Shown here one piece after another: positions 8,020-17,159 of a DNA stretch of 64,000 nucleotides. The DNA is taken from NCBI RefSeq assembly GCF_015223065.1, contig NZ_JADFBY010000002.1:652551-716550 (forward strand), read 5' to 3'. The notes beneath the pieces are model-generated. The model worked only from the letters and a program-made list of their open reading frames with translations, had not been told where the DNA came from and made no database searches. How positions within the stretch are numbered: the first letter of the stretch is position 1; each line of letters opens with the position of its first letter. Made by a program: the position numbers and the translations under genes. The stretch is from Mucilaginibacter sp. JRF (GTDB lineage Bacteria; Bacteroidota; Bacteroidia; Sphingobacteriales; Sphingobacteriaceae).

Positions 8020-9669
8020 CTATTCCCATATTGATTTTACGGTATAAACCTCCAGGTTCTTTACATCGATGTTAGTACCCCAAAAATGGAAACCCTCGGT
8101 GTTTTTAGCATCCGCCTTGCGCTGGAACGAGTAGGAGTAAGCCCCGTTATCAATAAATACTTCAACCGATGTGCGGTCAATGTAAATATCGGCGGTCAGT
8201 TCCATGCTGGTCATGTCCTCTGGCGAGTAGAAGGTGCCGTTAATGAGGTTCATGTTCATATCGTAATCAATAATATGCTGACCGAACAGGTTAAGCCCCG
8301 CGCTTGTAGCGTGCGATAGTTTGACGGTTGTTTTTATACGCAGGCGATCGCTGGTGTTATATGTTTTCAGCTTATCGTTAGCGTCGGCCTCTTTAAGGTT
8401 GCTCCACTGCCCGGCTTTTTCAAACAGCTGCTCGGTTTCCTTTACCGGTGTGCTGAACAGGCGTATACCATCCTTGGTAGTTTTCAAGGTAAGCTCGGTA
8501 GGCAACAGCATCATACCATTAAATGGCATGCCCGGGTGCGATAAACGGCTCCAGCCTATCTGTATCCTGCGGCCGTCACTCTCCGGTATATTGGTTATGG
8601 TTTGCGCGGCGTAAATAGTACCCGTAGTAAAGTAATGCTTGCCCGATTCAGGCGTGAATTTTTTACCATCAAACGAGCCTATCATATATGTGTCCGAAGC
8701 GCCGTACATCACCCATTTGCTTTTGCTCTTGTCGCCATCAACAGGTAGTTCAAACAGATCAGGGCATTCCCAAAAACCGGTTGTATGGCTTTGAAAGGTC
8801 CAGTCTTTAAGGTTGGCAGAGTTGTAGATAGAGTGACCATCACGCTCGTTCAACACCAATACCCAGTGCTTGCCCGGCTCGTACCAAAATACACGCGGGT
8901 CGCGGGTATCGCGGCTGTTCCATTTCTCCTTTGAGTCAATAAGCGGGTTGCCTTTATACTTGGTCCAGATGCGGCCTTTATCAAGGCTGTAGGCCATGCA
9001 CTGTACCTGCTTGTCGTGCCCGTCAACCGTGTAAGTAGCTATCATGGCCGGGGTTTTGCCTTTGTTAAAACCGGCGGTATTATTATAGTCAATAACAGCC
9101 GAGCCCGAGAACATGGTACCCAGATCATCAGGGTGAAGCGCTACCGGCAACTCCTGCCAGTGTATCATATCCTTACTCACGGCATGGCCCCATGACATGT
9201 TTTCCCATTCCTTTTCATAAGGGTTATGCTGATAAAACAGGTGATACTCACCCTCGTAAAATATCAAGCCGTTAGGGTCATTTATCCAACCACGACGGGT
9301 GCTGAAATGAAACTGCGGGCGGTTCTTTTCGTGGTACATGGAGTCCTGCCCGGCTATCTTGTCATCCTGATAAATTTTTGAGAGGCCCGCGTTATCGCCA
9401 TCATAGCTAATGGTGATGGTTTTGCCCTTATACTGCGTCATATCACAAAATACCCAGTATTCAGGCTCGCCGTTTGCCAGGCGTATCTTAAACTCACGTT
9501 CTTTTTTGCCACCTATTGAGAATTTCATGTTCCCCCTTTTTTGCTCCTGCGATATGGGGAAATTCAAATAACGTTTAGTGATCTTGATGGGCAGATCGGC
9601 AGCCTGGGCCTGTAGTATGCTGCAAGCGGCAATACAACAGGTAAGCATAGCTTTAATAGTAGTATTCAT
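8020..9669 (-). CDS. GH32 fructanase (levanase/inulinase/sucrase family)
   Basis: The 549-residue secreted enzyme hydrolyses beta-fructosidic bonds. After a signal peptide (cleavage near AQAA) and an N-terminal beta-sandwich to about residue 110, the five-bladed propeller begins. It shows the nucleophile in WINDPNG (D131), the transition-state stabiliser in RDPRVFW (D257) and the acid/base in ECPDLFEL (E301), all intact. A C-terminal beta-sandwich follows from about 400. The signal has no clear lipobox, so periplasmic location is likely. It is preceded by SusD with a 67-base gap holding a perfect palindrome and followed by GH172. Levan versus inulin preference cannot be told from the sequence. 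Confidence 0.93.
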   Translation of the reverse strand: MNTTIKAMLTCCIAACSILQAQAADLPIKITKRYLNFPISQEQKRGNMKFSIGGKKEREFKIRLANGEPEYWVFCDMTQYKGKTITISYDGDNAGLSKIYQDDKIAGQDSMYHEKNRPQFHFSTRRGWINDPNGLIFYEGEYHLFYQHNPYEKEWENMSWGHAVSKDMIHWQELPVALHPDDLGTMFSGSAVIDYNNTAGFNKGKTPAMIATYTVDGHDKQVQCMAYSLDKGRIWTKYKGNPLIDSKEKWNSRDTRDPRVFWYEPGKHWVLVLNERDGHSIYNSANLKDWTFQSHTTGFWECPDLFELPVDGDKSKSKWVMYGASDTYMIGSFDGKKFTPESGKHYFTTGTIYAAQTITNIPESDGRRIQIGWSRLSHPGMPFNGMMLLPTELTLKTTKDGIRLFSTPVKETEQLFEKAGQWSNLKEADANDKLKTYNTSDRLRIKTTVKLSHATSAGLNLFGQHIIDYDMNMNLINGTFYSPEDMTSMELTADIYIDRTSVEVFIDNGAYSYSFQRKADAKNTEGFHFWGTNIDVKNLEVYTVKSIWE

Positions 9670-9704
9670 GGTTCAGTATTTTTATATTAACAAGTTTATA
9701 ATGG

Positions 9705-9730
9705 CATGGTAAGCCCGCGGGCTTACCATG
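9705..9730 (-). promoter_or_regulatory. perfect 26-base palindrome between susD and GH32
   Basis: CATGGTAAGCCCG is followed directly by its reverse complement. It lies 7 bases past the SusD stop and 36 bases before the GH32 start, with no T-tract after it on the minus strand. It looks like an intercistronic RNA stem-loop rather than a classical terminator. Confidence 0.65.
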
Positions 9731-9736
9731 TGCAAT

Positions 9737-11452
9737 TTACCATCCGGTATTTTGTTTGTAAAGCCCTTTACTAAAGTTTACCTGGTTTAATGGTATAGGC
9801 AAATACTCGTCGCGGTTCTTTTTAAACAATGCATCATTGAGGTGGGTAACCCGTGTTTTCTCTTTGGCAAAGTACGCATTCATGTATTCAGCCGCAATAC
9901 CCCAGCGCACCAGGTCAAAAAAGCGGTAACCTTCCATGGCAAACTCTACGCGGCGTTCGTAGCGCATGGCCTGGCGGGCATAATCATTGGTCCAGGTGCA
10001 GTTTACGCCGGGCTGATAGGTGTTGATCAGGTAATTTGATGTAAATGATCCATCAGTCATTTTCAACCTGCCGGTACTGTTGGCCGCACGTGTTCTGATG
10101 GCGTTGATCAGCGGCAGGGCTTCCATCTCACGGCCCAACTCAATAAGCGCTTCGGCTTTCATCAGCATCACGTCCGAGAAGCGAATGATCATCCAGTTCT
10201 TTGAGCTCGACATAAAAGGAGGGAAACGTTTAAATGCCGGGTCATCAAACAATACGGTTTCTTTCATGCTCAGCATCGGCCCGTAAATTTGCGGCGCGCG
10301 CGACCATGTAGACTGATAAATGAACGACGGACGGTATTTATATGGGTGCCCCGGTATAGCGGCAGTATGGTCAAGTCGCGGATCGAACGAGTGGGTATCG
10401 TAATCGCCTTGTTTGCCTATTTCGTTGTTGTTATAGTTGGCAAAATCAGGCAAACCCTGTGTTGTGGTAACAAAGGCGTTGATCAGGTTATAACTTGGCA
10501 CGTGGAAACCGCAGCAGCCATACTCCTGGTTCATGGGGTAATTAAGCGAGTGCCCGTTATCAATACGGCCAAACTGTGTACCATCATTCTGCGAGTATTG
10601 TATAGCGAATACCGATTCAGAACCGTTTTCAAACTGCGATAAAAAGTTTTGGGCATAATCCGGGAAAAGGGAGAAAGGGCCGGCTATTACATCGTCGCAC
10701 AAGCTGTTTACCTCGGTAAGTTTAGCCTGATCAATGCCGGTTACGTTGTTGTTCTCATCCTGCGTGTAAGCCTGATAAAGTAATGTTTTAGCCAAATAAG
10801 CCTTTGCCGACAGTGATGTTGGGCGACCTTTATCAGTCTGAGTACCCGGCAGGTTATCCGCCGCGAATCTGAAATCATCGGCTATCTTATCCCAAAGCTG
10901 GTTGCTTGAGTACGATCGGTTTGATACCGAATCGTAGCTTGCCTTATCCATATTTTCGTCAATGTAAGGTATGTGCTTGTAAAGTATCTTAAGCAAAAAA
11001 TAGAAGTGGCCTCTTAAAAAACGAGCCTCGGCCTGGCGCTGAACCTTTAGCGGGTAAACATCTTCGGTCAGGTTGTTGATCCTGGCAAGGGCATCATTAG
11101 CACGGCCAACACCAACATACAGTCTGAACCAGGTAACATCCGACGCGCCGATATCAACACGGTTAAGGGCGAATGTTTCGTAAGCGTGAAAGTCACCCAC
11201 ATCACCCGGGCCATCACCACCTTTGTAAGCATCACCGCTACGCACACTACCGTATGACCATAGGTTGCTGTAAGGCGCGGCAAAGGCATCGTTACCCAAT
11301 GCTGAGTATGCCGAGATCAGCATTTTTTCAACGTTTTCGGGCTTGTTCAATAATTCATCTGATGCAAAGCCTTGCGGTAATTGATCAAGATTCTTCTGAC
11401 ATGATACGGCTATCAACGTAACCGCAATCAGCAATAGAATATATTTTTTCAT
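9737..11452 (-). CDS. SusD/RagB family starch-binding-like outer membrane lipoprotein
   Basis: The 571-residue protein is the surface glycan-binding partner of the SusC porin encoded just upstream. It opens with a lipoprotein signal ending LIAVSC (lipid Cys about 18) and continues with the SusD pattern: MLISAYSALGNDAF, the TPR-like repeats (AEARFLRGHFYFLLKILY), and the C-terminal RRVEFAMEGYRFFDLVRWG and DEYLPIPLNQVNFSKGLYKQN. It is separated from the SusC stop by 13 bases. Its operon with GH32 and fructokinase points to binding of fructan oligosaccharides. Confidence 0.95.
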   Translation of the reverse strand: MKKYILLLIAVTLIAVSCQKNLDQLPQGFASDELLNKPENVEKMLISAYSALGNDAFAAPYSNLWSYGSVRSGDAYKGGDGPGDVGDFHAYETFALNRVDIGASDVTWFRLYVGVGRANDALARINNLTEDVYPLKVQRQAEARFLRGHFYFLLKILYKHIPYIDENMDKASYDSVSNRSYSSNQLWDKIADDFRFAADNLPGTQTDKGRPTSLSAKAYLAKTLLYQAYTQDENNNVTGIDQAKLTEVNSLCDDVIAGPFSLFPDYAQNFLSQFENGSESVFAIQYSQNDGTQFGRIDNGHSLNYPMNQEYGCCGFHVPSYNLINAFVTTTQGLPDFANYNNNEIGKQGDYDTHSFDPRLDHTAAIPGHPYKYRPSFIYQSTWSRAPQIYGPMLSMKETVLFDDPAFKRFPPFMSSSKNWMIIRFSDVMLMKAEALIELGREMEALPLINAIRTRAANSTGRLKMTDGSFTSNYLINTYQPGVNCTWTNDYARQAMRYERRVEFAMEGYRFFDLVRWGIAAEYMNAYFAKEKTRVTHLNDALFKKNRDEYLPIPLNQVNFSKGLYKQNTGW

Positions 11453-11465
11453 GTTGATTTAATGT

Positions 11466-14400
11466 TTAAAAAGTAATATTTAACCCAACTGTAGTTATTA
11501 CCGGGATAGGGAAACCGTTGCCCGGGTTTTCCGGATCGGGCGCGGTGTACGACGATGATTTTATAGTAAGCAGGTTGTTGGCTTGTATAAATATCCTCGC
11601 GTTTTGCACTTTCAATTTTTCTAAAGCGTTGCGCAGGTTATAACCTATCTGCACATTACGTAATTTCAGGTACGATCCGCTTTCAATAAAATAGGTTGAA
11701 AAACGGCCTTCGTTATTTCTGTCAACCGTGGTAAGCGCCGGTATGGTTGATGATGTGTTTTGTGGTGTCCAGGCTTGTAAGGTGCGTGAGCCCCAGTTAG
11801 CACCCGGTGCAAGTGATGAAAAATCACTCAATCCTTTGTAGGTATTGTTTACATCATTACCCTGCACGCCTTGCAAAAAGAACGACAGATCGAAATTCTT
11901 GTAGCTGATGTTGGCATTAAAACCATACATAAAGTCAGGGTCGCCACGGCCAATGTAATCACGGTCGCGATCGTTGATCACGTTATCGCCATTTAAGTCC
12001 TTGTAGCGGATACGGCCAACACCTTTACCCGGCTGCGCGGGTGAGGCATCAACCTCGGCCTGGTTTTGGAAAATACCATCAGCTACCCAACCAAACATGG
12101 AGTTAACTGATCGGCCAAGGATATTTTTATCGGTACCATTACCCGGGTATGAGGTTAATATCTCCGCAGGTAATTCAGTTATTTTATTACGATAGGTTGA
12201 GAAGTTACCGGTTAGGTCAACGCGCCAATCGCTAAACGAGGTCGAGTAGTTCAACACCATCTCAAAACCTTTGTTATCAACAGTAGCGCCATTGGCGTAA
12301 CGGTCGCCGCCGTTGCCCTTTACAGCAAGGTATGCCGGCCTGATCAATATATCGCTGGTGGTTTTTGTAAAGTAATCGATAGAGCCTGTTATCTTGTTAT
12401 TCCACAAGCCAAAATCGATACCGTAGTTGTTTTCTACCTTGCTTTCCCATTTCAGGTTAGGGTTGCCGGTTTGCACCATCACAAAGCCCGATGGGAGCTG
12501 ACCGGTACCACCGCCACCTATATCGTAAGCGGCGCCGCCATCAAACCCGCCTGTAGGGTTGGTGCCATATATAGCCGAGTACAGCGTTTGGGTACCGTAG
12601 TCGCCAAACTCCTGGTTACCGGTTTTACCCCAGCCGTAACGTACTTTCAAGTCCGAAATAAATGGCAGGTGATCTTTAACAAATGCCTCCTCGCTTACAC
12701 GCCAGCCTAATGATGCTGCCGGGAATATACCATACCTGTTGTTGGCGCCAAATCTTGATGAACCATCGCGACGAAGCGTAACAGAGGCTATATAACGATC
12801 ATTATAAGAGTAGTTAACACGACCGAAAACTGATAATAACGCATTGCCGGTACCGCCGCCGCCATTCAACTGATCGGATGCGCCCACGCTAAGGTAAGCG
12901 TAGCTCATATCCTCCAGGGCGAAACCCTGGCGACTGCCCGAGTGATTACGGTTCATTACACTGATCTGCTCATGGGCGATGAACATATCCAGTTTATGCT
13001 TCTTCATCTCCAGGTTGTATGATAACTGGTTTTTCCATATCAGGTTACCATCGTAAGCACTGTTGGCGGTTACCGCGTTTGATGGATCGACCAAATAGCC
13101 CGAAACGTATGATTTACGCAGCGTACGGTTAAAGTTCACAGCATAATCAATACCATAACTGGTTGAAAATTTAAGGTTTGGCAGTATAGACAGATCAGCA
13201 TAAGCATTACCGAACACACGGCCCAGGTGGTTGATGTTTTGCTTGTTATCCTCTATCAGCCTAACCGGGTTTTGCCTGTCGGCCATACCGGCCACCGGGC
13301 CACCCCAGCCACCATCAATGGTACGTACCGGCAGTATAGAGAAGTTGATCTGCGATAAGCCTGTAATATCGCCCAAAGGCAACATTGGGTTACGGATGTA
13401 TGAGCCTGAGAAGTTCTCGCCAATTTTTAAACGTCCGCCAAATAAACTATAATCAGAGTTGAACCTTACGGTCATTTTTTGGTTACGGGTTTCTTTGATG
13501 ATGCCTTTATTATCATAATAACTAACTGAGAACAGGGAGTTGCTTTTTTCGGTACCGTTTGATACATCAAGGCCATATTGTTGAATTACTGATGTTTGCG
13601 ATATTTCATCAAACCAACGGGTATCTGCCGGGCGCATGGTTTGCGCGGCATCCAAAAACTCAGGTAATACCACACGTGTAAGTGCAGGATTATCAAAATT
13701 GTTATTCCACTCATATTTATAGGTTGAGTTAAGGTTAGGGTCTTGCCTGTCGTTAACTGCCGCTTGCCAGTATGCACGGCCACGGTCGTTAGTGTTCAAT
13801 ACATCAAGCTTTGAGGTGTTGAATTGCAATGAGGTTGACCCGTTGAATGATATACGGCTTTGGCCTGCTTTGGCGCGTTTAGTAGTAACAATAATTACAC
13901 CGCTTGCCGCGCGCGAACCATAAATTGATGCCGATGATGCATCCTTCAGTACTTGTATCGATTCAATATCATCAGGGTTAAGCTCCTGCAAACCGCGCTT
14001 GGTTGGTACTCCGTCAATTACGTACAATGGGTCGTTATTATTTAACGTACCGATACCACGTATGCGCACCGTAGCGCCGCCACCGGGGTTACCATCAGTA
14101 GTAATGTTAACACCGGCCACACGGCCCTGTAATGCCTTAACCGGGTTACCCAGCGGAATATCCTTAATATCCTTAGTGTTTACTACCGATACGGCACCCG
14201 TTAAATCCTTTTTACGTTCCTTTTGGTAACCGGTTACCACCACCTCGTTCAGGTTGGTGTTGCTTACCTCTAAAGTAATGGTAAGCTTATCGGTACTGCT
14301 AATTTTACGGGTAACGCTTTGCGCGCCCATATAGCTAAAATTCAGGGTTTGGCCCACGGCTGCCTGTATGCTAAAGCCACCCTTAGCATCAGTGATCATG

Positions 14401-14549
14401 GCCTTTTGTGTTTCGATCACGGTAACGGTAACGCCCTCAAGCGGCGCCGAATTTTGATCGGTAACGTTACCGGTAATGGTTGGCGTTTGTGCCAACCCGC
14501 TTTGCGCCAGCGCTGTTAGCAGGCAGCAAAAAAGTAATAGTTTTCTCAT
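11466..14549 (-). CDS. SusC/RagA family TonB-dependent outer membrane transporter
   Basis: The 1027-residue protein imports oligosaccharides across the outer membrane using TonB energy. After a signal peptide (cleavage near SGLAQ) come a CarboxypepD_reg-like domain (residues about 23-105) and the TonB-box/start of plug (LNEVVVTGYQKERKKDLTGA). The plug carries the SusC signature DPLYVIDGVPT and IYGSRAASGVIIVTTK. A long beta-barrel ends in GLNITF with a terminal aromatic. It is followed by its SusD partner. The fructan substrate is inferred from neighbouring GH32 and fructokinase genes. Confidence 0.95.
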   Translation of the reverse strand: MRKLLLFCCLLTALAQSGLAQTPTITGNVTDQNSAPLEGVTVTVIETQKAMITDAKGGFSIQAAVGQTLNFSYMGAQSVTRKISSTDKLTITLEVSNTNLNEVVVTGYQKERKKDLTGAVSVVNTKDIKDIPLGNPVKALQGRVAGVNITTDGNPGGGATVRIRGIGTLNNNDPLYVIDGVPTKRGLQELNPDDIESIQVLKDASSASIYGSRAASGVIIVTTKRAKAGQSRISFNGSTSLQFNTSKLDVLNTNDRGRAYWQAAVNDRQDPNLNSTYKYEWNNNFDNPALTRVVLPEFLDAAQTMRPADTRWFDEISQTSVIQQYGLDVSNGTEKSNSLFSVSYYDNKGIIKETRNQKMTVRFNSDYSLFGGRLKIGENFSGSYIRNPMLPLGDITGLSQINFSILPVRTIDGGWGGPVAGMADRQNPVRLIEDNKQNINHLGRVFGNAYADLSILPNLKFSTSYGIDYAVNFNRTLRKSYVSGYLVDPSNAVTANSAYDGNLIWKNQLSYNLEMKKHKLDMFIAHEQISVMNRNHSGSRQGFALEDMSYAYLSVGASDQLNGGGGTGNALLSVFGRVNYSYNDRYIASVTLRRDGSSRFGANNRYGIFPAASLGWRVSEEAFVKDHLPFISDLKVRYGWGKTGNQEFGDYGTQTLYSAIYGTNPTGGFDGGAAYDIGGGGTGQLPSGFVMVQTGNPNLKWESKVENNYGIDFGLWNNKITGSIDYFTKTTSDILIRPAYLAVKGNGGDRYANGATVDNKGFEMVLNYSTSFSDWRVDLTGNFSTYRNKITELPAEILTSYPGNGTDKNILGRSVNSMFGWVADGIFQNQAEVDASPAQPGKGVGRIRYKDLNGDNVINDRDRDYIGRGDPDFMYGFNANISYKNFDLSFFLQGVQGNDVNNTYKGLSDFSSLAPGANWGSRTLQAWTPQNTSSTIPALTTVDRNNEGRFSTYFIESGSYLKLRNVQIGYNLRNALEKLKVQNARIFIQANNLLTIKSSSYTAPDPENPGNGFPIPVITTVGLNITF

Positions 14550-14567
14550 TGTTGGTTTTAATTTGGT

Positions 14568-15470
14568 TTATAACTGTAGGTGTAAGTTCAAAAACTCGTG
14601 CAGTTCGGTTGGTTGGTAGGCAGGGCAGCCACCTTTTTTTGAGGCCACAAAAGCGCCCATGGCTACGGCGTTATCTATAATGGTTTGTGCGGGTTTACTC
14701 TGATTATGGTTGTAAATAAAGGCAGCTAAAAAAGCATCGCCGCTGCCAATGGTATCGGCCATTTTTATGATCGGCGGATGCGCCTGGAAAACATCGCTGC
14801 CATTAAAATATAGTGCCCCGTTGCGGCCACGGGTTAGTATTATCTCGCTCAGGCCGAATTTCTCCTGCAAAAAAAGTATCTGGCTATGGTTATCATCCGG
14901 CGCGCCGAATAGTTCGCATATAATGTTGATCTCCTCCTGGTTACATTTCAGTATATCGGTTTTCAAAAGCAGATCGTGCAGCAGGGTAGGTGTAAAATGC
15001 GGCGGACGAAGGTTAACGTCAAACACCTTTATGGCATCTGTTTCAAGCAGTTTAAAAAGGGTGTCGCGCGAGGTAGCCTCGCGTGATGCCAGGGTGCCGT
15101 AAACCAGGTACCGCGCGGCGGATAATACCTCTGTTTGCTCATCGTTATACACGATATGATCCCACGCTACGGGCGATACTATGGTATATTTTACCTCCTC
15201 GCTACCGTTAACATCGGCTATAACCACGCCGGTTTTGTAAACGTTGTCGGTTTGTATCAGCCCGGCAGCAATACCGGCCGATTTGATCAATGCCATCAGC
15301 TCGCGGCCATTCTCATCATCACCAATGCGGCTGATCATGCCTGCCGGTAGGCCCAACTTATTGAGGTGATAGCATACATTGAGCGGCGCGCCGCCTGCTT
15401 GTGGTCCATCGGGTAAAATATCCCATAATACTTCGCCGTAGCAAACAGCTAAATTTTGTTGATGTAACAT
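14568..15470 (-). CDS. fructokinase, PfkB family carbohydrate kinase
   Basis: The 300-residue cytoplasmic kinase transfers phosphate from ATP to a sugar. The N-terminal GGAPLNVCYHLNKLG is the sugar-binding region of fructokinases, and the C-terminal DTIGSGDAFLAAF holds the anion hole and the catalytic Asp of the PfkB family. It lies 11 bases after the symporter gene and 18 before SusC, so it should make fructose 6-phosphate from imported fructose. Ribokinase-like or other PfkB specificity is possible, but the context strongly favours fructose. Confidence 0.9.
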   Translation of the reverse strand: MLHQQNLAVCYGEVLWDILPDGPQAGGAPLNVCYHLNKLGLPAGMISRIGDDENGRELMALIKSAGIAAGLIQTDNVYKTGVVIADVNGSEEVKYTIVSPVAWDHIVYNDEQTEVLSAARYLVYGTLASREATSRDTLFKLLETDAIKVFDVNLRPPHFTPTLLHDLLLKTDILKCNQEEINIICELFGAPDDNHSQILFLQEKFGLSEIILTRGRNGALYFNGSDVFQAHPPIIKMADTIGSGDAFLAAFIYNHNQSKPAQTIIDNAVAMGAFVASKKGGCPAYQPTELHEFLNLHLQL

Positions 15471-15481
15471 AGCTTTCGGGA

Positions 15482-16807
15482 TTAATGCGTGATAAGGTTG
15501 GTTTCAATTTGTTCGAGGCTGCGACCCTTGGTTTCGGGCATAAACTTCCATACAAAAATGAGTTGGCACACCATCATGGCGGCGAAGAACAGGAAGGTGG
15601 TTTGGCCGCCCAGTTTCTCGGCAAAGTAGGGGAAGCAGAAGGCTATCGCCGCCGCCATTATCCAATGGGTAGAGCTGCCCAGGGTTTGCCCCTTTGCACG
15701 TACCGAGTTAGGGAATATCTCGGATATAAATACCCATATAACCGCCCCCTGCGAAAAGGCGAAAAAGGCGATAAATATCATGATGTATACCGGTATGGAG
15801 AACCCGCTTTGCGCCGCGTTGTTAAATGAGAATGCAACCAATAATAACGAACTGATGAGCCCGAATGAGCCAATGAGCATCAGCGTACGGCGGCCAACCT
15901 TGTCAATAATATTAATTGCCGCCAGCGTAAACACAAAGTTAATAACGCCAATACCCACGGTTGATAGCAGCGAGGTATGAGCCCCAAGCCCGGCCATTTC
16001 AAATATCCGCGGAGCGTAATATATAATGGCATTGATGCCCGATACCTGGTTAAAAAAGGCGAACAGCACGGCCAAAACTATTGGCGTACGGTAATGGCCC
16101 GATAATAAATTATCCTGATGGCCGGGAGTTGAATGGGTTGATGCCTTTATGGTTTGCAGCTCCTGCTCGCTGTTTAGGGGGTCAATAATATCTAATATGG
16201 CTTTGGCCCTGGTAAATTCTTTTTTATGCAGAATGAGCCAGCGCGGGCTTTCGGGGATGAACCTGATCAGTACAAGAAACACCAATGACGGCACGGCCTG
16301 TACACCCAGCATAAAGCGCCAGCTATCGTCGCCCATTTGGCTGATGAGGTAGTTTGACAGGTATGATACCAGGATGCCCAGCACTACATTAAATTGAAAA
16401 AGTCCTACCAGCTTACCCCGCCTGTCGGCAGGCGATACTTCTGAAATGTAGATAGGAGCCGTTACCGATGATATGCCTACACCCAAGCCACCCAAAAACC
16501 GGAATATCAGGAATATGGTCCAGTTATTGGCGAATGCAGTACCTAATGATGATAGCAGGTAGGCAGCGGCCACAAAGTAAAGCGTGTTCTTACGGCCAAA
16601 CATATCCGACGGTTTGGCGCCTAACAATGAACCGATCACTGTGCCTATTAAGGCAATGGATATGGTGAGGCCGTGTTCAAATACGGTAAGCTCCCAATAT
16701 TGCTGTATGGCCTTCTCGGCTCCGGAAATTACGGCGGTATCAAACCCGAACAGGAAGCCGCCAAGCGCCACGACCATTGACCAGGCCAGCACAGAGTTTT
16801 TGTTCAT
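15482..16807 (-). CDS. MFS sugar porter (fructose/H+ symporter-like)
   Basis: The 441-residue protein has twelve hydrophobic segments and the sugar-porter signatures: DTAVISGAEKAI in TM1, DMFGRKNTL between TM2 and TM3, RFLGGLGVGISSV, PIYISEVSPADRRGKL, IPESPRWL, NQVSGINAIIYYAPRIF and the C-terminal PETKGRSLEQIE. It belongs with XylE/GLUT-like transporters of the inner membrane. As first gene of the operon with fructokinase, fructose is the likely substrate. The ATG at 16807 faces the 352-base regulatory region. Confidence 0.92.
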   Translation of the reverse strand: MNKNSVLAWSMVVALGGFLFGFDTAVISGAEKAIQQYWELTVFEHGLTISIALIGTVIGSLLGAKPSDMFGRKNTLYFVAAAYLLSSLGTAFANNWTIFLIFRFLGGLGVGISSVTAPIYISEVSPADRRGKLVGLFQFNVVLGILVSYLSNYLISQMGDDSWRFMLGVQAVPSLVFLVLIRFIPESPRWLILHKKEFTRAKAILDIIDPLNSEQELQTIKASTHSTPGHQDNLLSGHYRTPIVLAVLFAFFNQVSGINAIIYYAPRIFEMAGLGAHTSLLSTVGIGVINFVFTLAAINIIDKVGRRTLMLIGSFGLISSLLLVAFSFNNAAQSGFSIPVYIMIFIAFFAFSQGAVIWVFISEIFPNSVRAKGQTLGSSTHWIMAAAIAFCFPYFAEKLGGQTTFLFFAAMMVCQLIFVWKFMPETKGRSLEQIETNLITH

Positions 16808-17110
16808 AAAGTATAGTTTTATTATTGGTTACTGCCGCAAATTATGTTGCCGGGTAGGGTGCAGGCTGCAATCTTCTATCAAAAAGCATTAAAAATGTAA
16901 CATTTGTTAATGTGTTGATTTTTAGTATTTTGATGTTTTGATGGTGCGGTTTATTTAAACCGATGTTAGGTTTTGTTACTATGTATGTTTGGTTATGTTA
17001 CATAGCTGTAGGGGTGTGTTTAATACACCATTAAGCACACCTTAGCGCTAATTATGGTGCTTTTTTATGATGACGGTAATAGTTTGCCAGGTTTACCCAA
17101 CGCTGCAAAA
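16808..17110 (-). promoter_or_regulatory. control region of the fructan operon
   Basis: This 300-base gap between the sensor-regulator and the symporter gene must hold the operon promoter. TGTTAC occurs at 16974-16979 and 16996-17001, a 22-base direct repeat (TGTTACTATG/TGTTACATAG), about two helical turns, as expected for an AraC-type DNA-binding domain. The reverse complement of TGTTACAT lies at 16895-16902. CTATGTA (16979-16985) and TACATAG (16999-17005) also form an inverted repeat. A near-consensus -7 element (TAATTTG on the minus strand) lies close to the symporter start. The assignment is an inference from context. Confidence 0.5.
17013..17041. repeat. strong inverted repeat in the fructan control region
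   Basis: GGTGTGTTTAAT and ATTAAGCACACC pair with one mismatch around a five-base loop. It could be an RNA hairpin in a leader or a protein site. The bases after it on the plus strand end in GGTGCTTTTTT, but no plus-strand gene precedes it. Confidence 0.55.
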
Positions 17111-17136
17111 CAAAAAAGGCCGGATTAACCGGCCTT
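17111..17136 (-). terminator. terminator of the sensor-regulator gene
   Basis: AAGGCCGG and CCGGCCTT pair around ATTAA; the A-run before it on the plus strand is the T-tract for the minus-strand gene ending at 17160. Confidence 0.8.
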
Positions 17137-17159
17137 GAATAAGTTTTATGTGTTATATA

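Noticed and set aside
13586..13783. Small open frame inside the SusC gene
   Set aside because: It lies in another frame of a clearly coding gene, and its sequence shows no domain.
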